Part shown: positions 35,253 through 45,450 of the stretch, in pieces
Layout of the letters: every line of letters begins with the position of its first letter
Numbering within the stretch: the first letter of the stretch is position 1
Source: Enterococcaceae bacterium
Lineage (GTDB): Bacteria > Bacillota > Bacilli > Lactobacillales > Enterococcaceae
Length of the DNA stretch: 64,000 bases
Reading direction: 5' to 3'
Assembly (NCBI GenBank): GCA_022649665.1
Contig: JALCOL010000001.1
Location: 243,598-307,597 of the forward strand
Notes under the pieces: model-generated
What the model was told of the DNA's origin: nothing
Seen by the model: only the letters and a program-made list of their open reading frames with translations
Database searches by the model: none
Made by a program: the position numbers and the translations under genes

Positions 35253-35460
35253 GGAACAGCTGAAGGAATTAGAAGAGATCGTTCAGAAACTAGAAGGCGG
35301 CGAAGTCCCGCTGGAAGAAAGTTTGGCTTTATTCCAACACGGGATGGCGCTCAGCAAAGAATTGAGCGAAACACTGGGGAAAGCCGAAAAAACACTGACA
35401 AAGATCATCAGCGAAGACGGCGGCTCAGCGGACTTTGAAGTGGCAGAATCAAATGATTGA
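35227..35460 (+). CDS. xseB: Exodeoxyribonuclease VII small subunit
   Basis: 77 residues. [32 protein letters not shown] is the family signature of two helices. It coats the coiled coil of XseA. Start ATG 35227 has AAGGAGG inside the xseA end. Confidence 0.95.
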   Translation: MTKAKASFEEQLKELEEIVQKLEGGEVPLEESLALFQHGMALSKELSETLGKAEKTLTKIISEDGGSADFEVAESND

Positions 35461-36325
35461 ACAGGCCGTTCGCTTGATGGAGCAGGAAGTTTCTGCTTTT
35501 TTAGAAAAACAGACAGCTTCCCGCACGCTTTTTGAAAGCATGGAGTATTCCTTTTCATCTGGCGGAAAACGACTGCGGCCGCGTCTCCTTTTTGCACTCT
35601 TGCAAGGATACGACAAAGAACTCGACCGCGATGCCCGCTTAACGGCGGGTGCGATCGAGATGCTCCATACGGCGACGCTGATCCACGATGATCTGCCTGA
35701 GATGGATAATGACGAACTGCGCCGCGGAAAGCCGACGAATCACATCGCCTACTCGCCAGCCGTTGCGCTGCTCGCCGGCGACGGCTTGATGCTTGCGGCG
35801 ATCCAGATACTCGGAAAGACCGCGCTTTCGGCTGAAGTGAAAGCGGAATTGATGACGCTTTTGAGTATTTTCGGCGGGATCGGCGGAGTCGCTGCGGGGC
35901 AAACGCTTGATAAATTGGCAGAAGGGCACGAAATTACTTTTGAAGCGCTGAAAGAAATCCATGAGTATAAAACCGGCGCGCTGTTCCGCTTCGTTTTTGC
36001 GGCGGGCGGTCTTCTCGCAAATCGCCCCGCGCAGCGGAAACTTTTAAATGAAACCGCGCTCCATCTGGGGCTGGCGTTTCAGATCCGTGATGACCTCTTG
36101 GACGTGATCGGCTCAGAAGCAGTACTCGGCAAAGCGGTCGGTAAAGATGAAAAACTTGCGAAAGCGACTTATCCGCATTATTTTGGGGTCGAAAAAAGCA
36201 TCACGATGCTGCATGAAGAGCTTGAAAAAGTCATGCAGTCACTGAGATGTTTAGAGGCGGACGGGTTTGACAGTACACAATTGCAGCGGATCATCCAGCA
36301 ATTGGAATTAGTGCAGAAGGAATAG
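35453..36325 (+). CDS. ispA: Polyprenyl synthetase (farnesyl diphosphate synthase)
   Basis: 290 residues, trans-isoprenyl diphosphate synthase fold. First aspartate-rich motif [20 protein letters not shown], second motif [22 protein letters not shown] binds isopentenyl diphosphate. It builds the precursor of undecaprenyl phosphate used by the wall genes downstream. The start was chosen as ATG 35453 overlapping the xseB stop; TTG 35435 is the alternative. dxs, found beside this gene in bacilli, is absent, consistent with mevalonate-dependent Lactobacillales. Confidence 0.92.
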   Translation: MIEQAVRLMEQEVSAFLEKQTASRTLFESMEYSFSSGGKRLRPRLLFALLQGYDKELDRDARLTAGAIEMLHTATLIHDDLPEMDNDELRRGKPTNHIAYSPAVALLAGDGLMLAAIQILGKTALSAEVKAELMTLLSIFGGIGGVAAGQTLDKLAEGHEITFEALKEIHEYKTGALFRFVFAAGGLLANRPAQRKLLNETALHLGLAFQIRDDLLDVIGSEAVLGKAVGKDEKLAKATYPHYFGVEKSITMLHEELEKVMQSLRCLEADGFDSTQLQRIIQQLELVQKE

Positions 36326-36342
36326 AAAGCAGGCAGCAGAAC

Positions 36343-37155
36343 ATGAAAAAAGAAAGAGCGGACGTGATGGCCGTTCGCCAAGGATTGTTTCCAACCCGCG
36401 AAAAGGCCAAACGGGCGATCATGGCGGGGCTTTTATATGATCAGAACAGCCAGCGGATCGATAAGCCGGGGGAGAAGATCCTGCTGACCAGCGAGCTTCA
36501 GATCAAAGGGCAGCCGCTTCCCTACGTTTCGCGCGGCGGCCTTAAGCTCGTCAAAGCGCTGGAAGTATTTTCGCTCAGCGTTCAAGATAAAATCTTGCTG
36601 GATATCGGCTCTTCGACCGGCGGGTTTACCGATGTCGCGCTGCAAAACGGCGCAAAGCAGAGTTATGCGCTCGATGTCGGCTACAACCAGCTGGCGTGGA
36701 AACTGCGCGAAGATCCGCGGGTCATCGTGATGGAACGCACGAATTTCCGCTACAGCAAATTGGCAGACTTCACGCACGGGCAGCCGGACATCGCAACGAT
36801 CGATGTCTCCTTTATCTCGCTCGGGCTGATCTTTCCAGTGCTCCACGAGATCCTGCCGGCGGGCGGGGATGTGGTCGCCTTGATCAAGCCGCAGTTTGAA
36901 GCGGGTCGCGAAGCGGTCGGCAAAAAAGGGATCGTCAAAAATCCGAAGACGCATTTGGCGGTGATCGAAAAAGTCAAAGAGCTGGCGCTGGCAAGCGGTT
37001 TTGATGTACTGGGTCTTGATTTTTCACCGATCACCGGCGGCGAAGGCAATATCGAATATTTGATTCATTTGAAAAATACTGCGGCAGCGGCCGGCCGGCT
37101 GGTCATGGAGTGGGCGCCGCAAAAAGTCGTGGAAGCTTCACACGCTGAGCTTTGA
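36343..37155 (+). CDS. tlyA: TlyA family rRNA (cytidine-2'-O)-methyltransferase
   Basis: 270 residues. N-terminal S4 RNA-binding domain (RADVMAVRQGLFPTREKAKRAIMAG), then an FtsJ-like methyltransferase: SRGGLKLVKAL, LDIGSSTGGFTDVALQNGA (SAM loop) and DVSFISL. Family members methylate ribosomal RNA 2'-O positions; some are called hemolysins for historical reasons. It sits between ispA and argR as in bacilli (YqxC). Confidence 0.92.
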   Translation: MKKERADVMAVRQGLFPTREKAKRAIMAGLLYDQNSQRIDKPGEKILLTSELQIKGQPLPYVSRGGLKLVKALEVFSLSVQDKILLDIGSSTGGFTDVALQNGAKQSYALDVGYNQLAWKLREDPRVIVMERTNFRYSKLADFTHGQPDIATIDVSFISLGLIFPVLHEILPAGGDVVALIKPQFEAGREAVGKKGIVKNPKTHLAVIEKVKELALASGFDVLGLDFSPITGGEGNIEYLIHLKNTAAAAGRLVMEWAPQKVVEASHAEL

Positions 37156-37171
37156 AGGGGGAATGGGATAC

Positions 37172-37621
37172 ATGCGAAAAAAAGAGCGGCACAAGTTGAT
37201 CCAGCAGCTTGTGAATGACCGAGCGGTCGAAAAACAGGAAGATCTGGTCGCACTTTTGCGGGAAAACGGCGTCAAGGTGACGCAGGCGACGATCTCGCGC
37301 GACATCAAAGAGCTTCATTTGCTGAAAGTACCAGCCGGCGACGGCCGGTACCGCTACAGTTTGCCGAATGAAACGATGGAAAACCTGACTCCGCGCTTAG
37401 CGAAGCTGCTGGCCTCTTCTTTTGTGGCGGTCGACCAAATGGATATCTTTGTTTCCCTTAAAACGATTCCCGGCAGCGCGGTCGCACTTGTCGGTTTGCT
37501 GGAGCAGGAATTTTCGGCAGAACTATTCACCGCACTTACCGATGACGAACGGATCTTGATGATCGCGCGTTCTGAAAAGAGCGCTCAGGCGATCAAAGAA
37601 CGGATCTACGCCTTTATTTAA
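37172..37621 (+). CDS. argR: Arginine repressor ArgR/AhrC
   Basis: 149 residues. Winged-helix DNA-binding domain with VTQATISRDIKELHLLKVP, then the hexamer/arginine-binding domain with IPGSAVALVGLLEQEF and TDDERILMIAR. It regulates arginine metabolism. The start was set at ATG 37172, eleven bases from AAGGGGG; an ATG at 37163 overlaps the ribosome site. Confidence 0.93.
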   Translation: MRKKERHKLIQQLVNDRAVEKQEDLVALLRENGVKVTQATISRDIKELHLLKVPAGDGRYRYSLPNETMENLTPRLAKLLASSFVAVDQMDIFVSLKTIPGSAVALVGLLEQEFSAELFTALTDDERILMIARSEKSAQAIKERIYAFI

Positions 37622-37635
37622 AAGGAGGGCTCGCT

Positions 37636-39336
37636 TTGCTGATTGCGCTATCGATCAAAAATTTTGCTATTATTTCTGGATTATCTGTGCACTTTGAGAG
37701 TGGCATGACGACTCTGACCGGAGAGACGGGCGCCGGAAAATCGATCATCATCGATGCGCTGAGCTTATTGACGGGCGGCCGCGGGTCAGTCGAATATTTG
37801 CGGGCCGGCGCCGACAAAGCAGTGCTGGAGGGCCTTTTCAGCTGGTCAAAAACAGCTGAATTTGCCGCTTTGTGTGAAGAGCTCGGGATCGAACAAGATG
37901 ATGAGCTGACGATCCAGCGCGAGCTTTTCCGCAGCGGAAAAAGTGTATGCCGCGTTAACGGCCACTTGATCACGATCACTAACTTGAAACGTTTAGGAGC
38001 ATTTTTAGTCGACATCCAAGGACAGACCGAACATCAGGATCTTCTGCAGCCGGAGAAGCATCTGGGGATGCTTGATGCGCTGGCAGATCCCGCATGGAAA
38101 CAAGATTTGGCAGATTACCAAAGGGCATATGAAGAGTACCGCGAATTGGAGAAAAAATATCGGCAGAAAAAAGCTCACGAGCAGGATTTCGCGCAGCGGC
38201 TCGACATGCTGAAGTTTCAAATCGATGAGATCGAAAATGCCCATTTAGTAGAAGGCGAAGAGGAGCAGCTGAGCGAAGAACGCGACCGTTTGGCCAATTT
38301 TCAAAAGATCGCAGATGCATTCGCCGAGCTGCAGCAATTCCTTTCCGGTGAGAATGCGGTGTTGGATCTGGTCGGTCAAGGAATGAAAACGATCGACGGC
38401 ATCCAGCAGTATGACAGCCATTATCAAAGTATTTATGAAGAGCTTTCGACCGCGTACTACGCGCTTGAAGATGCACTGAGCCAAGTCGATACGCAAGTCG
38501 ACCAGCTGCAGATGGATCCGGGGCGGCTCGAGGAGATCGAAGGACGTTTGGAGCTGATCCGTCAGTTGGAGCGGAAATACGGGGCAACGATCAGCGAAGT
38601 GTTAGCTTATTATCAAAAAATCAGCACAGAATTTGCCGACAGCCGCTTTTTGGAAAGCACAAATGAAGAGCTGGGCGAACTTTTGGATACTAAAAAAGCC
38701 GCGGTCTTAAAAATCGGCAACGTGCTGGCAGACGATCGCCATGCCGGAGCGCTCGTTTTAGCGGAGCGGCTGAAAAGCGAACTGACGGGGCTTTATATGG
38801 GGAATATCCAGTTTGAAGTCCGTTTTGCGCCCGCACCGGAAGGGATCGCTTCTTACGGACTGGAGCAAGCCGAATTTTATATCGCGACAAACGTCGGCGA
38901 AGGCTTGAAACCGCTCGCCAAAGTGGCTTCCGGCGGTGAGCTTTCCCGTGTCCTGCTGGCGCTGAAAACGATCTTTTCCAAGCAGCAAGTGGAAACGAGC
39001 ATCGTTTTCGATGAAGTCGACTCTGGCGTCAGCGGGCGCGTCGCCCAAGGGATCGCCAACAAGATCTATGCGATCGGTTTGGCTTCGCAAGTGCTCTGCA
39101 TCACGCATTTGCCGCAAGTCGCCGCAATGGCGGACCAGCAGTATTTGATCACGAAACAAGCGAGTCGCGGGCGTACGGAAACAACCCTTACGCTCTTGAG
39201 CGGCAAACGCCGCGTCCACGAGATCGCGCGGATGCTCGCGGGCGACACGATCACAGAATTGACGGAAGAGCATGCGCAGGAACTTTTGGCACTCGCTGAA
39301 AAGACCAAGCAGAAAATGATCCAGCAGGCAAAATAA
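37636..39336 (+). CDS. recN: DNA repair protein RecN
   Basis: 566 residues, SMC-like ATPase. N-terminal LTGETGAGKSIIIDAL Walker A, long central coiled coils (about 155-380), then ASGGELSRVLLALK signature and IVFDEVDSGVSG Walker B. It helps recombination repair of double-strand breaks. Start codon TTG 37636, seven bases after AAAGGAGGG. Confidence 0.95.
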   Translation: MLIALSIKNFAIISGLSVHFESGMTTLTGETGAGKSIIIDALSLLTGGRGSVEYLRAGADKAVLEGLFSWSKTAEFAALCEELGIEQDDELTIQRELFRSGKSVCRVNGHLITITNLKRLGAFLVDIQGQTEHQDLLQPEKHLGMLDALADPAWKQDLADYQRAYEEYRELEKKYRQKKAHEQDFAQRLDMLKFQIDEIENAHLVEGEEEQLSEERDRLANFQKIADAFAELQQFLSGENAVLDLVGQGMKTIDGIQQYDSHYQSIYEELSTAYYALEDALSQVDTQVDQLQMDPGRLEEIEGRLELIRQLERKYGATISEVLAYYQKISTEFADSRFLESTNEELGELLDTKKAAVLKIGNVLADDRHAGALVLAERLKSELTGLYMGNIQFEVRFAPAPEGIASYGLEQAEFYIATNVGEGLKPLAKVASGGELSRVLLALKTIFSKQQVETSIVFDEVDSGVSGRVAQGIANKIYAIGLASQVLCITHLPQVAAMADQQYLITKQASRGRTETTLTLLSGKRRVHEIARMLAGDTITELTEEHAQELLALAEKTKQKMIQQAK

Positions 39337-39380
39337 AAAAGCAGACAGAAATCGCTGATCCGATTTCTGTCTGCTTTTTT
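39335..39380. terminator. Bidirectional terminator between recN and the DUF4044 gene
   Basis: Perfect 14 bp stem GCAGACAGAAATCG / CGATTTCTGTCTGC flanked by A6 and T6, between converging genes. Confidence 0.93.
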
Positions 39381-39387
39381 ACGCAAA

Positions 39388-39504
39388 TTACATGATCGCA
39401 ACTAATGAGCTGATCACGACGCTGACGACTGTGATGATCAGCATCAGCCAGATGACGATTCGGGAAATTTTCGAAAAAGTGCTTTTTTCTTTTTTCATTT
39501 TCAT
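39388..39504 (-). CDS. DUF4044 small membrane protein
   Basis: 38 residues on the minus strand: MKMKKEKSTFSKISR then one membrane helix VIWLMLIITVVSVVISSLVA. This matches the DUF4044 family of tiny proteins found near mraZ in lactobacilli and enterococci; the function is unknown. Start ATG 39504 (or 39498) follows TAAGGATGG. The stop is eight bases from the recN terminator. A sequence this short is easily lost in automated calls. Confidence 0.75.
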   Translation of the reverse strand: MKMKKEKSTFSKISRIVIWLMLIITVVSVVISSLVAIM

Positions 39505-39752
39505 CCATCCTTATAGTGTTCCGAGTTCCGAGCTGAAGATTCATGTACATTGTACATACTCTTTTCGTGCGGCGCAAGCAGAATCGTACGGCATGACCGT
39601 TTTCTTTTGAAAAAATTTCCTTTCCAGATGAATTTTGCAAAAAGGCTATTTTATCTGAATATTTGTGCAAAACTGTTGTAAAATAAGGGTAAGCATTCTT
39701 TTTGGGTATTATTGATCCAATTCAGATCATATTACAATCAGGAGGTTAGGAA

Positions 39753-40136
39753 ATGAAATTCCACCCGATTCTTTTATTTTGGTATGTCTTCCCGATTTTT
39801 GTTCTCCTTGCATCAACTTGGGTGTTAGCCTGGTTTTATCAGCGGTTCCCCACCAGCGACGCGGCGCATCCGCTGAAACCGATCGACTTGAGTGTTCCCT
39901 TTTTGCTGATCGGTCTGAGCGTGCTTTCAAAAATGGCCTTTGGGCGTTCGATCGTGCCATTCGTGATCTTGATCATACTGATCATCGGGGCGGGTTTAGC
40001 GATTTATCAAGTACACAATAAAAAAGAACTGGATGTCCGTCGGTTTATCAAAGTCTTGTGGCGGATCGCCTTTTTATGGATCGCGTTCTTGTATGCAGTT
40101 TTCATGCTGGTCACGCTCGTCCAAATCTTTCTTTAA
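39753..40136 (+). CDS. DUF3397 membrane protein
   Basis: 127 residues, four membrane helices, short loops. Length, topology and place just before mraZ match DUF3397 of Lactobacillales. ATG 39753 follows CAGGAGG. Function unknown; possibly tied to the cell envelope by location. The 248-base gap before it (39505-39752) is AT-rich, with -10-like TACAAT near 39733 preceded by TTGATC at short spacing. Confidence 0.82.
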   Translation: MKFHPILLFWYVFPIFVLLASTWVLAWFYQRFPTSDAAHPLKPIDLSVPFLLIGLSVLSKMAFGRSIVPFVILIILIIGAGLAIYQVHNKKELDVRRFIKVLWRIAFLWIAFLYAVFMLVTLVQIFL

Positions 40137-40144
40137 TGATTCTA

Positions 40145-40177
40145 AACACCATCCGCACACACGGATGGTGTTTTTTT
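40145..40177 (+). terminator. Terminator before the dcw cluster
   Basis: 11 bp stem AACACCATCCG / CGGATGGTGTT, loop CACACA, then T run. Confidence 0.9.
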
Positions 40178-40235
40178 ATGCTTGCTGTTCGAAAACGCTC
40201 CTTTTTTTTAAAATCCTTTTTCTTTCCTGGATTTT

Positions 40236-40265
40236 GTGGTGAAAAGTGGGGGATTGTGGTAGACT
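40236..40265 (+). promoter_or_regulatory. mraZ promoter region with 10 bp periodic GTGG repeats
   Basis: GTGG occurs at 40236, 40246 and 40256, exactly 10 bases apart, just before a -10-like TAGACT (40260-40265). MraZ is known to bind tandem TGG(G)-type repeats with about one helix-turn spacing ahead of its own operon, so this is a probable autoregulatory operator. Confidence 0.65.
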
Positions 40266-40291
40266 TATTTTGTTAATGCGAGGTGTTGACG

Positions 40292-40723
40292 ATGTTGATG
40301 GGAGAATACCAGCATGCCCTGGATGGGAAGGGTCGATTGACGATTCCGGCAAAGTTTCGCGAAGTCTTGGGAGACTCATTTGTCTTGACACGCGGAATGG
40401 AAGGATGCGTTTTCGGCTACTCGGTTCCTGAATGGGAAAAACTGGAAGGAAAATTGACGAGTTTGCCGCTGAATCGTAAAGAGGCGCGCATGTTCATGCG
40501 TTTTTTTTACTCGGCCGCTTCCGTCTGCTCATTGGACAAACAAGGACGGATCTTAGTCCCGCAAACCTTGCGAACTTATGCTGACATTCAAAAAGAGTGT
40601 ACAGTGATCGGGGTCGTCAACCGCATCGAAATTTGGGATCATTCCCGCTGGGCGGAGTATAATCAAGCCGCTGGCGAAAATTTCGATGAACTCGCAGAGA
40701 AGATGATGGACTTTGAACTTTAA
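40292..40723 (+). CDS. mraZ: Transcriptional regulator MraZ
   Basis: 143 residues, the standard length. Two AbrB-like repeats: MGEYQHALDGKGRLTIPAKFRE and CSLDKQGRILVPQTLR. It represses the dcw operon through repeats at its promoter. The start was set at ATG 40292 after GAGGTG; a GTG at 40283 lies in that ribosome site. Confidence 0.96.
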   Translation: MLMGEYQHALDGKGRLTIPAKFREVLGDSFVLTRGMEGCVFGYSVPEWEKLEGKLTSLPLNRKEARMFMRFFYSAASVCSLDKQGRILVPQTLRTYADIQKECTVIGVVNRIEIWDHSRWAEYNQAAGENFDELAEKMMDFEL

Positions 40724-40738
40724 TTGGAGTTGACAAAT

Positions 40739-41701
40739 GTGCCCGATTTTCACCATACAACAGTGCTATTAAATGAGGCGGTCGCGGGACTTGCGGTCCA
40801 GCCGGACGGGGTTTACGTCGACTGCACTTTGGGAGGCGGCGGCCACAGTGCGCTGATCCTCTCGCAGCTTGAAGGCGGTCGATTGTTTTGTTTTGATCAA
40901 GACATCGAAGCGATCAGCAATGCAAAAAATAAATTTAAAAAAGAAGCCGCAGCCGGAAAAGTCGTTTTTATCCACCGAAATTTCCGCGAACTGAAAAGCG
41001 GTTTGGCTAAGCAGGGAGTCGCTCAAGTTGACGGGATCCTTTACGATCTTGGTGTTTCTTCGCCGCAGTTCGACGAAGCCTCCCGCGGCTTCAGCTACCG
41101 GCACGATGCCCCGCTCGATATGCGGATGGATATCCGCCAGCCGCTGAGCGCTTATGAAGTGGTGAATGATTGGCCTTATGAAAAGCTGGTCCGGATCTTT
41201 TTCCGCTACGGCGAAGAAAAGTTTTCGAAACAAGTCGCCCGCGCCATTGAGCGTCACCGCGCGAGTTCGCCGATCGAAACGACCGGCGAACTCGCTGAGA
41301 TCATCAAAGAAGCGATCCCAGCTGCAGCGCGCCGCAAAGGCGGCCACCCGGCGAAACGAGTTTTCCAAAGTATTCGGATCGCAGTCAATGACGAGCTGGG
41401 CGCGCTGGAAGATTCATTGGAGCAAGCGATCGCCCTGTTGGCGCTTCACGGGCGCTTGAGTGTGATCACGTTCCATTCGCTGGAAGACCGTTTAGTGAAA
41501 AATATTTTGAAATCATACAGCCGGCCGCAGGAGCTGCCGCCAGGACTGCCGGTCGTACCGGAAGAATTCAAACCGGTCTTGAAGCTGATCAAAAAAAAGC
41601 CGATCCTGCCAAGCGAAGAAGAGCTGGCGGAGAACCGCCGCGCGCACAGTGCCAAACTGCGGATCGCTGAAAAAATAAATCAAAACACCGAGGGAGTGTA
41701 G
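40739..41701 (+). CDS. rsmH: 16S rRNA (cytosine(1402)-N(4))-methyltransferase
   Basis: 320 residues. [17 protein letters not shown] is the SAM loop, [16 protein letters not shown] and [16 protein letters not shown] follow, and the end has [14 protein letters not shown]. It methylates C1402 of 16S rRNA. Start GTG 40739, nine bases from TTGGAG. Confidence 0.95.
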   Translation: MPDFHHTTVLLNEAVAGLAVQPDGVYVDCTLGGGGHSALILSQLEGGRLFCFDQDIEAISNAKNKFKKEAAAGKVVFIHRNFRELKSGLAKQGVAQVDGILYDLGVSSPQFDEASRGFSYRHDAPLDMRMDIRQPLSAYEVVNDWPYEKLVRIFFRYGEEKFSKQVARAIERHRASSPIETTGELAEIIKEAIPAAARRKGGHPAKRVFQSIRIAVNDELGALEDSLEQAIALLALHGRLSVITFHSLEDRLVKNILKSYSRPQELPPGLPVVPEEFKPVLKLIKKKPILPSEEELAENRRAHSAKLRIAEKINQNTEGV

Positions 41702-41707
41702 ATTATC

Positions 41708-42073
41708 GTGGCTGAGGTAAAGAGAGTCGAACAATATCAACAGCAGCAAAATCCAAAAAAATCGTTTGAAACGCCGACTCAGCCCAGTCCGCGCCATCCG
41801 CTGAAGCGCATCACCAAGATGGAAAAAGTGGTGGCGGCGGTGATGATCGCTTTGATCGTTTCGTTGACGTTCGGGACATTGATCATTCGCAACCAAGTGA
41901 TGAAAGTCACACAAGACATCACTTCATTGAACGAAAATGTTGCCGAGCGCCAGCAGGATATCAACAAACTCCAGCAGGAAAAAATGGAATTGACCCGTTC
42001 AGACCGCTTAAAGGAAGCTGCTGAAAAGGCCGGTCTTACAGCTAATGATGAAAATATAAGGAATGTGAAGTAA
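41708..42073 (+). CDS. ftsL: Cell division protein FtsL
   Basis: 121 residues. Cytoplasmic N-terminus (about 40), one membrane helix (VVAAVMIALIVSLTFGTLII), then an extracellular leucine-zipper-like coiled coil. It forms the FtsL-DivIC-DivIB complex at the septum. GTG start 41708; the stop abuts the PBP gene. Confidence 0.88.
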   Translation: MAEVKRVEQYQQQQNPKKSFETPTQPSPRHPLKRITKMEKVVAAVMIALIVSLTFGTLIIRNQVMKVTQDITSLNENVAERQQDINKLQQEKMELTRSDRLKEAAEKAGLTANDENIRNVK

Positions 42074-44437
42074 ATGCTGAAACGTTCGATCAAACGTTTA
42101 TGGAGGCGTTTTGCGAAGTGGTTTGCAAGCAAAAGCCGCTCTCCATTGAATAACCGCAAAAAAGCCGGCGCGATCTTCTTCGGACTCGCGATCGTTCTTT
42201 TCCTTATATTTGCCGTGCGTATTTTATTCATCGCGGACACCGGAAAAGTAGCCGGAAACGACTTGGTGAAACAAACGAAAGCACTATATGAGGGAAGTAG
42301 CGTAATCAAAGCAAATCGGGGTTCGATCTTGGATCGTTATGGGAACCCGATTGCTGAGAATGCTACTTCTTATTCTGTATACGCTATTTTAAGCGAGACT
42401 TATCTCGGCTTGAAAGACGTGAAGCTGTATGCGCAGTCAAAAAATTTCGATACACTGGCGGAAATCTTACATAAATATACTGGAATCACCAAAAAAGAAG
42501 CGCTCACGACTTTGAAAAAAACGGATGCACAAGGCCATCCGCTTTATCAAGTCGAGTTTGGCAGCAAAGGAAAGAATCTGACGCTCGAGACGAAATTGAA
42601 GATCGAAGCGGCGATGGACTCTGCCAAAGTAAAAGGATTATATTTTGAAGACCATCCATCACGGCTTTATCCAAACGGCGAGTTCGCTTCCCACTTTATC
42701 GGGTACGCACAGCAAACCGACAACGATGACGATTCGAAAGGAATGGTCGGCGTTTTAGGGCTCGAAGCGGCGTATAATAAGCTGCTTGAAGGAAAGAACG
42801 GTAAAACTGAGTTCCAAAAAGACCGTTTCGGCAATTCGATTCCGGGGACCGTCGAAAAAGAAACCCCGGCCAAAGACGGGACCGATATTTATACGACGCT
42901 TGACAGCCAGCTGCAAAGCTACCTGGAGACGCTGCTGGATGCTGCTGATAAAAAAGATGATCCTGTCTCAATGACGGCGATCTTGATGGATGCGAAAACC
43001 GGTGCGATCCGTGCGATCAGCCAGCGGCCGTCGTTCAATCCGCTGACGAAAAAAGGATTGGATGAAGACAAAGAAAAAAATACTTGGCGCAATCTGCTCG
43101 TTGAAGACGCCTTTGAGCCGGGCTCGACGATGAAAGCTTTCACGACCGCCGCAGCGATCCAAGAAGGAAAATACCATCCGGAAGAAACGTATTCACCGGC
43201 GGCCGGCGTCAACATCAACGGTGTCGTGATCAACGACCATGACTTTGGGGCAAAAGGAACGTTGAATTTCCAGCAGGCCTTTACTTGGTCCAGCAACGTC
43301 GGCATGATCAAATTGGAGCAGGCGATGGGCAAAGATACCTGGCGCAGCTACTTAGAAGCATTTCATTTCGGCGCTTCGACGAATTCCGGTCTTTTGGGCG
43401 AGTCGAATGGACAATTGCCTTCGACAAATGAAGTCGACACTGCGATGTCCGCTTACGGTCAAGGGATCGCGGTGACGCCGCTCCAGCTGATGCAGGCCTA
43501 CACGGCGATCACCAACGGCGGCCAGATGGTCAAACCATATTACATCGAAAAGACCGTCAATCCGCAAACCGGGAAAGAAAGCTACATGAAGACGACCGAT
43601 GTTGCTCGGCCGATCAGTGCTGAGACTGCTTCGGAAGTTTTGGATTTGATGGGCAAAGTCGTCACCGATAAAAACTACGGGACTGGGAATGCTTTTGCGC
43701 TTGACGGCTATTCTGTCGGCGCGAAAACCGGGACAGCCCAGATCCCTTCGAAAAACGGCTACTTGACCGGGCTGACGAATTATGTATATTCTGTAGTGAC
43801 CGTCGCGCCGCTCGATGACCCGCAGTATATCTGCTATATGACATTGAAACAGCCAAAAGCGTATGACGGCAAAACGATTCCGAGTGTTGTGAATCCTCTG
43901 ATGAAGCGCGCACTTGAAAGCGAGATCGAAAATCCAAGCGTCGAGACAGTCAAAACGCCGGATGTATTGGATGAAACGCCGGACGCCGCCAGTGAAAAAA
44001 TCAAAGAGGCTGGACTCGTACCGGTCGTTTTGGGAAGCGGCGAAAAAGTCATCGCGCAAAATCCAAAAAATGAAGCAGATCTTCTGCAAGGCGAGAAAGT
44101 CTTCTTGCTGACTGATTCGGATAAAGTGATGCCGGATATGACCGACTGGACGAAGAGTGATGTCTTGAAATTTGCGACACTCTACCATCTGCAAGTCGAA
44201 AGTTCCGGACAAGGATATGTCACCTCGCAAAGTCCGGCAGCTGGTGAAAAAGCGAGCGGCAAGATCAAGATCGTCCTTGCCGGCAAAGAGGCGGCCGAGT
44301 CAGATCAAAATACTGCCGCAAACAGCACTTCCGCTGAAACCAGTCAAGAAGGACAGGATGCTTCGCAAGAGAATACCAATAATGCCAACGAAAATCCAAA
44401 CAGTCAGACGACTGCCGGAGAGAGCAGCGGCCAATAG
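42074..44437 (+). CDS. pbp2x: Division penicillin-binding protein (PBP2x/PBP2B class) with PASTA domains
   Basis: 787 residues. Membrane anchor (about 36-55), PBP dimer domain, then transpeptidase domain with FEPGSTMKAFT (active Ser of SxxK), WSSNVG (SxN) and GAKTGTAQI (KTG). Two PASTA domains follow (about 615-735: TPDVLDETPDAASEKIKEAG and VMPDMTDWTKSDVLKFATLY). A Ser/Asn/Gln-rich tail of ~45 residues ends the protein. It crosslinks peptidoglycan at the septum. It starts directly at the ftsL stop. Confidence 0.94.
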   Translation: MLKRSIKRLWRRFAKWFASKSRSPLNNRKKAGAIFFGLAIVLFLIFAVRILFIADTGKVAGNDLVKQTKALYEGSSVIKANRGSILDRYGNPIAENATSYSVYAILSETYLGLKDVKLYAQSKNFDTLAEILHKYTGITKKEALTTLKKTDAQGHPLYQVEFGSKGKNLTLETKLKIEAAMDSAKVKGLYFEDHPSRLYPNGEFASHFIGYAQQTDNDDDSKGMVGVLGLEAAYNKLLEGKNGKTEFQKDRFGNSIPGTVEKETPAKDGTDIYTTLDSQLQSYLETLLDAADKKDDPVSMTAILMDAKTGAIRAISQRPSFNPLTKKGLDEDKEKNTWRNLLVEDAFEPGSTMKAFTTAAAIQEGKYHPEETYSPAAGVNINGVVINDHDFGAKGTLNFQQAFTWSSNVGMIKLEQAMGKDTWRSYLEAFHFGASTNSGLLGESNGQLPSTNEVDTAMSAYGQGIAVTPLQLMQAYTAITNGGQMVKPYYIEKTVNPQTGKESYMKTTDVARPISAETASEVLDLMGKVVTDKNYGTGNAFALDGYSVGAKTGTAQIPSKNGYLTGLTNYVYSVVTVAPLDDPQYICYMTLKQPKAYDGKTIPSVVNPLMKRALESEIENPSVETVKTPDVLDETPDAASEKIKEAGLVPVVLGSGEKVIAQNPKNEADLLQGEKVFLLTDSDKVMPDMTDWTKSDVLKFATLYHLQVESSGQGYVTSQSPAAGEKASGKIKIVLAGKEAAESDQNTAANSTSAETSQEGQDASQENTNNANENPNSQTTAGESSGQ

Positions 44438-44476
44438 CTGCCCGAAAAAATATGCAAATGATTTAGGAGCGAGATA

Positions 44477-45439
44477 ATGAACTGGACGCAAATTTTCTTA
44501 CCAATCGCCAGCGGATTCGCGATCACGGTCGCGATCATGCCGTTTTTTATCGGCTACTTCCGCATGAAGAAACAAGGCCAATCGATCCGCGAAGATGGAC
44601 CGACTTGGCATAACAAAAAACAAGGAACACCGACGATGGGCGGGCTGGTCTTTTTGATCGGTGCAGCACTGACCGCACTTTGGGCCGGCAAATGGATCGA
44701 TGTCTTGAATCCGCAGCTTTTGATCCTGTTGTTTATCTTAGTGCTGTACGGGATCCTCGGCTTTTTGGATGATTTCATCAAGATCTTTAAAAAGCGCAAC
44801 GAGGGATTGACGTCGCTTCAAAAACTGGTCGGTCAAATTGTCGGCGGGATCTGTTTTTATCTCGTCTATCGTTCAGAAGGTTTGCCGAACACACTGAACC
44901 TCGGTTTCAACGAGATCTCGCTCGGGATCTTTTACGGTGTTTTCGTGCTGATCTGGCTCGTCGGCTTCTCCAACGCAGTCAATCTGGCAGACGGGATCGA
45001 TGGGCTGGTCGGCGGCTTGGGGACGATCTCTTTTGCCGCTTATGCGATCATCGCGTGGCAGCAAGCTGCTTGGGTCGTCGTGGTGATCTGTTTGGCGATG
45101 ATCGGCGGACTGCTTGGTTTTTTGCCATATAATCTGAAACCCGCTAAAATATTCATGGGCGACGTCGGCTCGCTTGCGATCGGCGGACTTTTAGCCGCGA
45201 TCTCGATCATTCTCCATCAAGAGTGGACCCTGCTTTTGATCGGGATCATTTATGTGATCGAGACCGCCAGCGTGATGCTCCAAGTCGCGAGCTTTCAGCT
45301 GACCGGCAAACGACTCTTCAAAATGTCGCCGATCCATCATCACTTTGAGCTGAGCGGCTGGAGCGAGTGGCGGATCGACTGGACTTTCTGGGGGATCGCT
45401 TTGATATTCAGTACTCTTGCCGTTCTCTTGGCAAACTAA
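44477..45439 (+). CDS. mraY: Phospho-N-acetylmuramoyl-pentapeptide-transferase
   Basis: 320 residues, ten membrane helices. [48 protein letters not shown] and the HHHFE motif are all present. It makes lipid I on the inner membrane face. ATG 44477 after GGAGCGAGA. Confidence 0.96.
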   Translation: MNWTQIFLPIASGFAITVAIMPFFIGYFRMKKQGQSIREDGPTWHNKKQGTPTMGGLVFLIGAALTALWAGKWIDVLNPQLLILLFILVLYGILGFLDDFIKIFKKRNEGLTSLQKLVGQIVGGICFYLVYRSEGLPNTLNLGFNEISLGIFYGVFVLIWLVGFSNAVNLADGIDGLVGGLGTISFAAYAIIAWQQAAWVVVVICLAMIGGLLGFLPYNLKPAKIFMGDVGSLAIGGLLAAISIILHQEWTLLLIGIIYVIETASVMLQVASFQLTGKRLFKMSPIHHHFELSGWSEWRIDWTFWGIALIFSTLAVLLAN

Positions 45440-45450
45440 GGATGGGAAAA

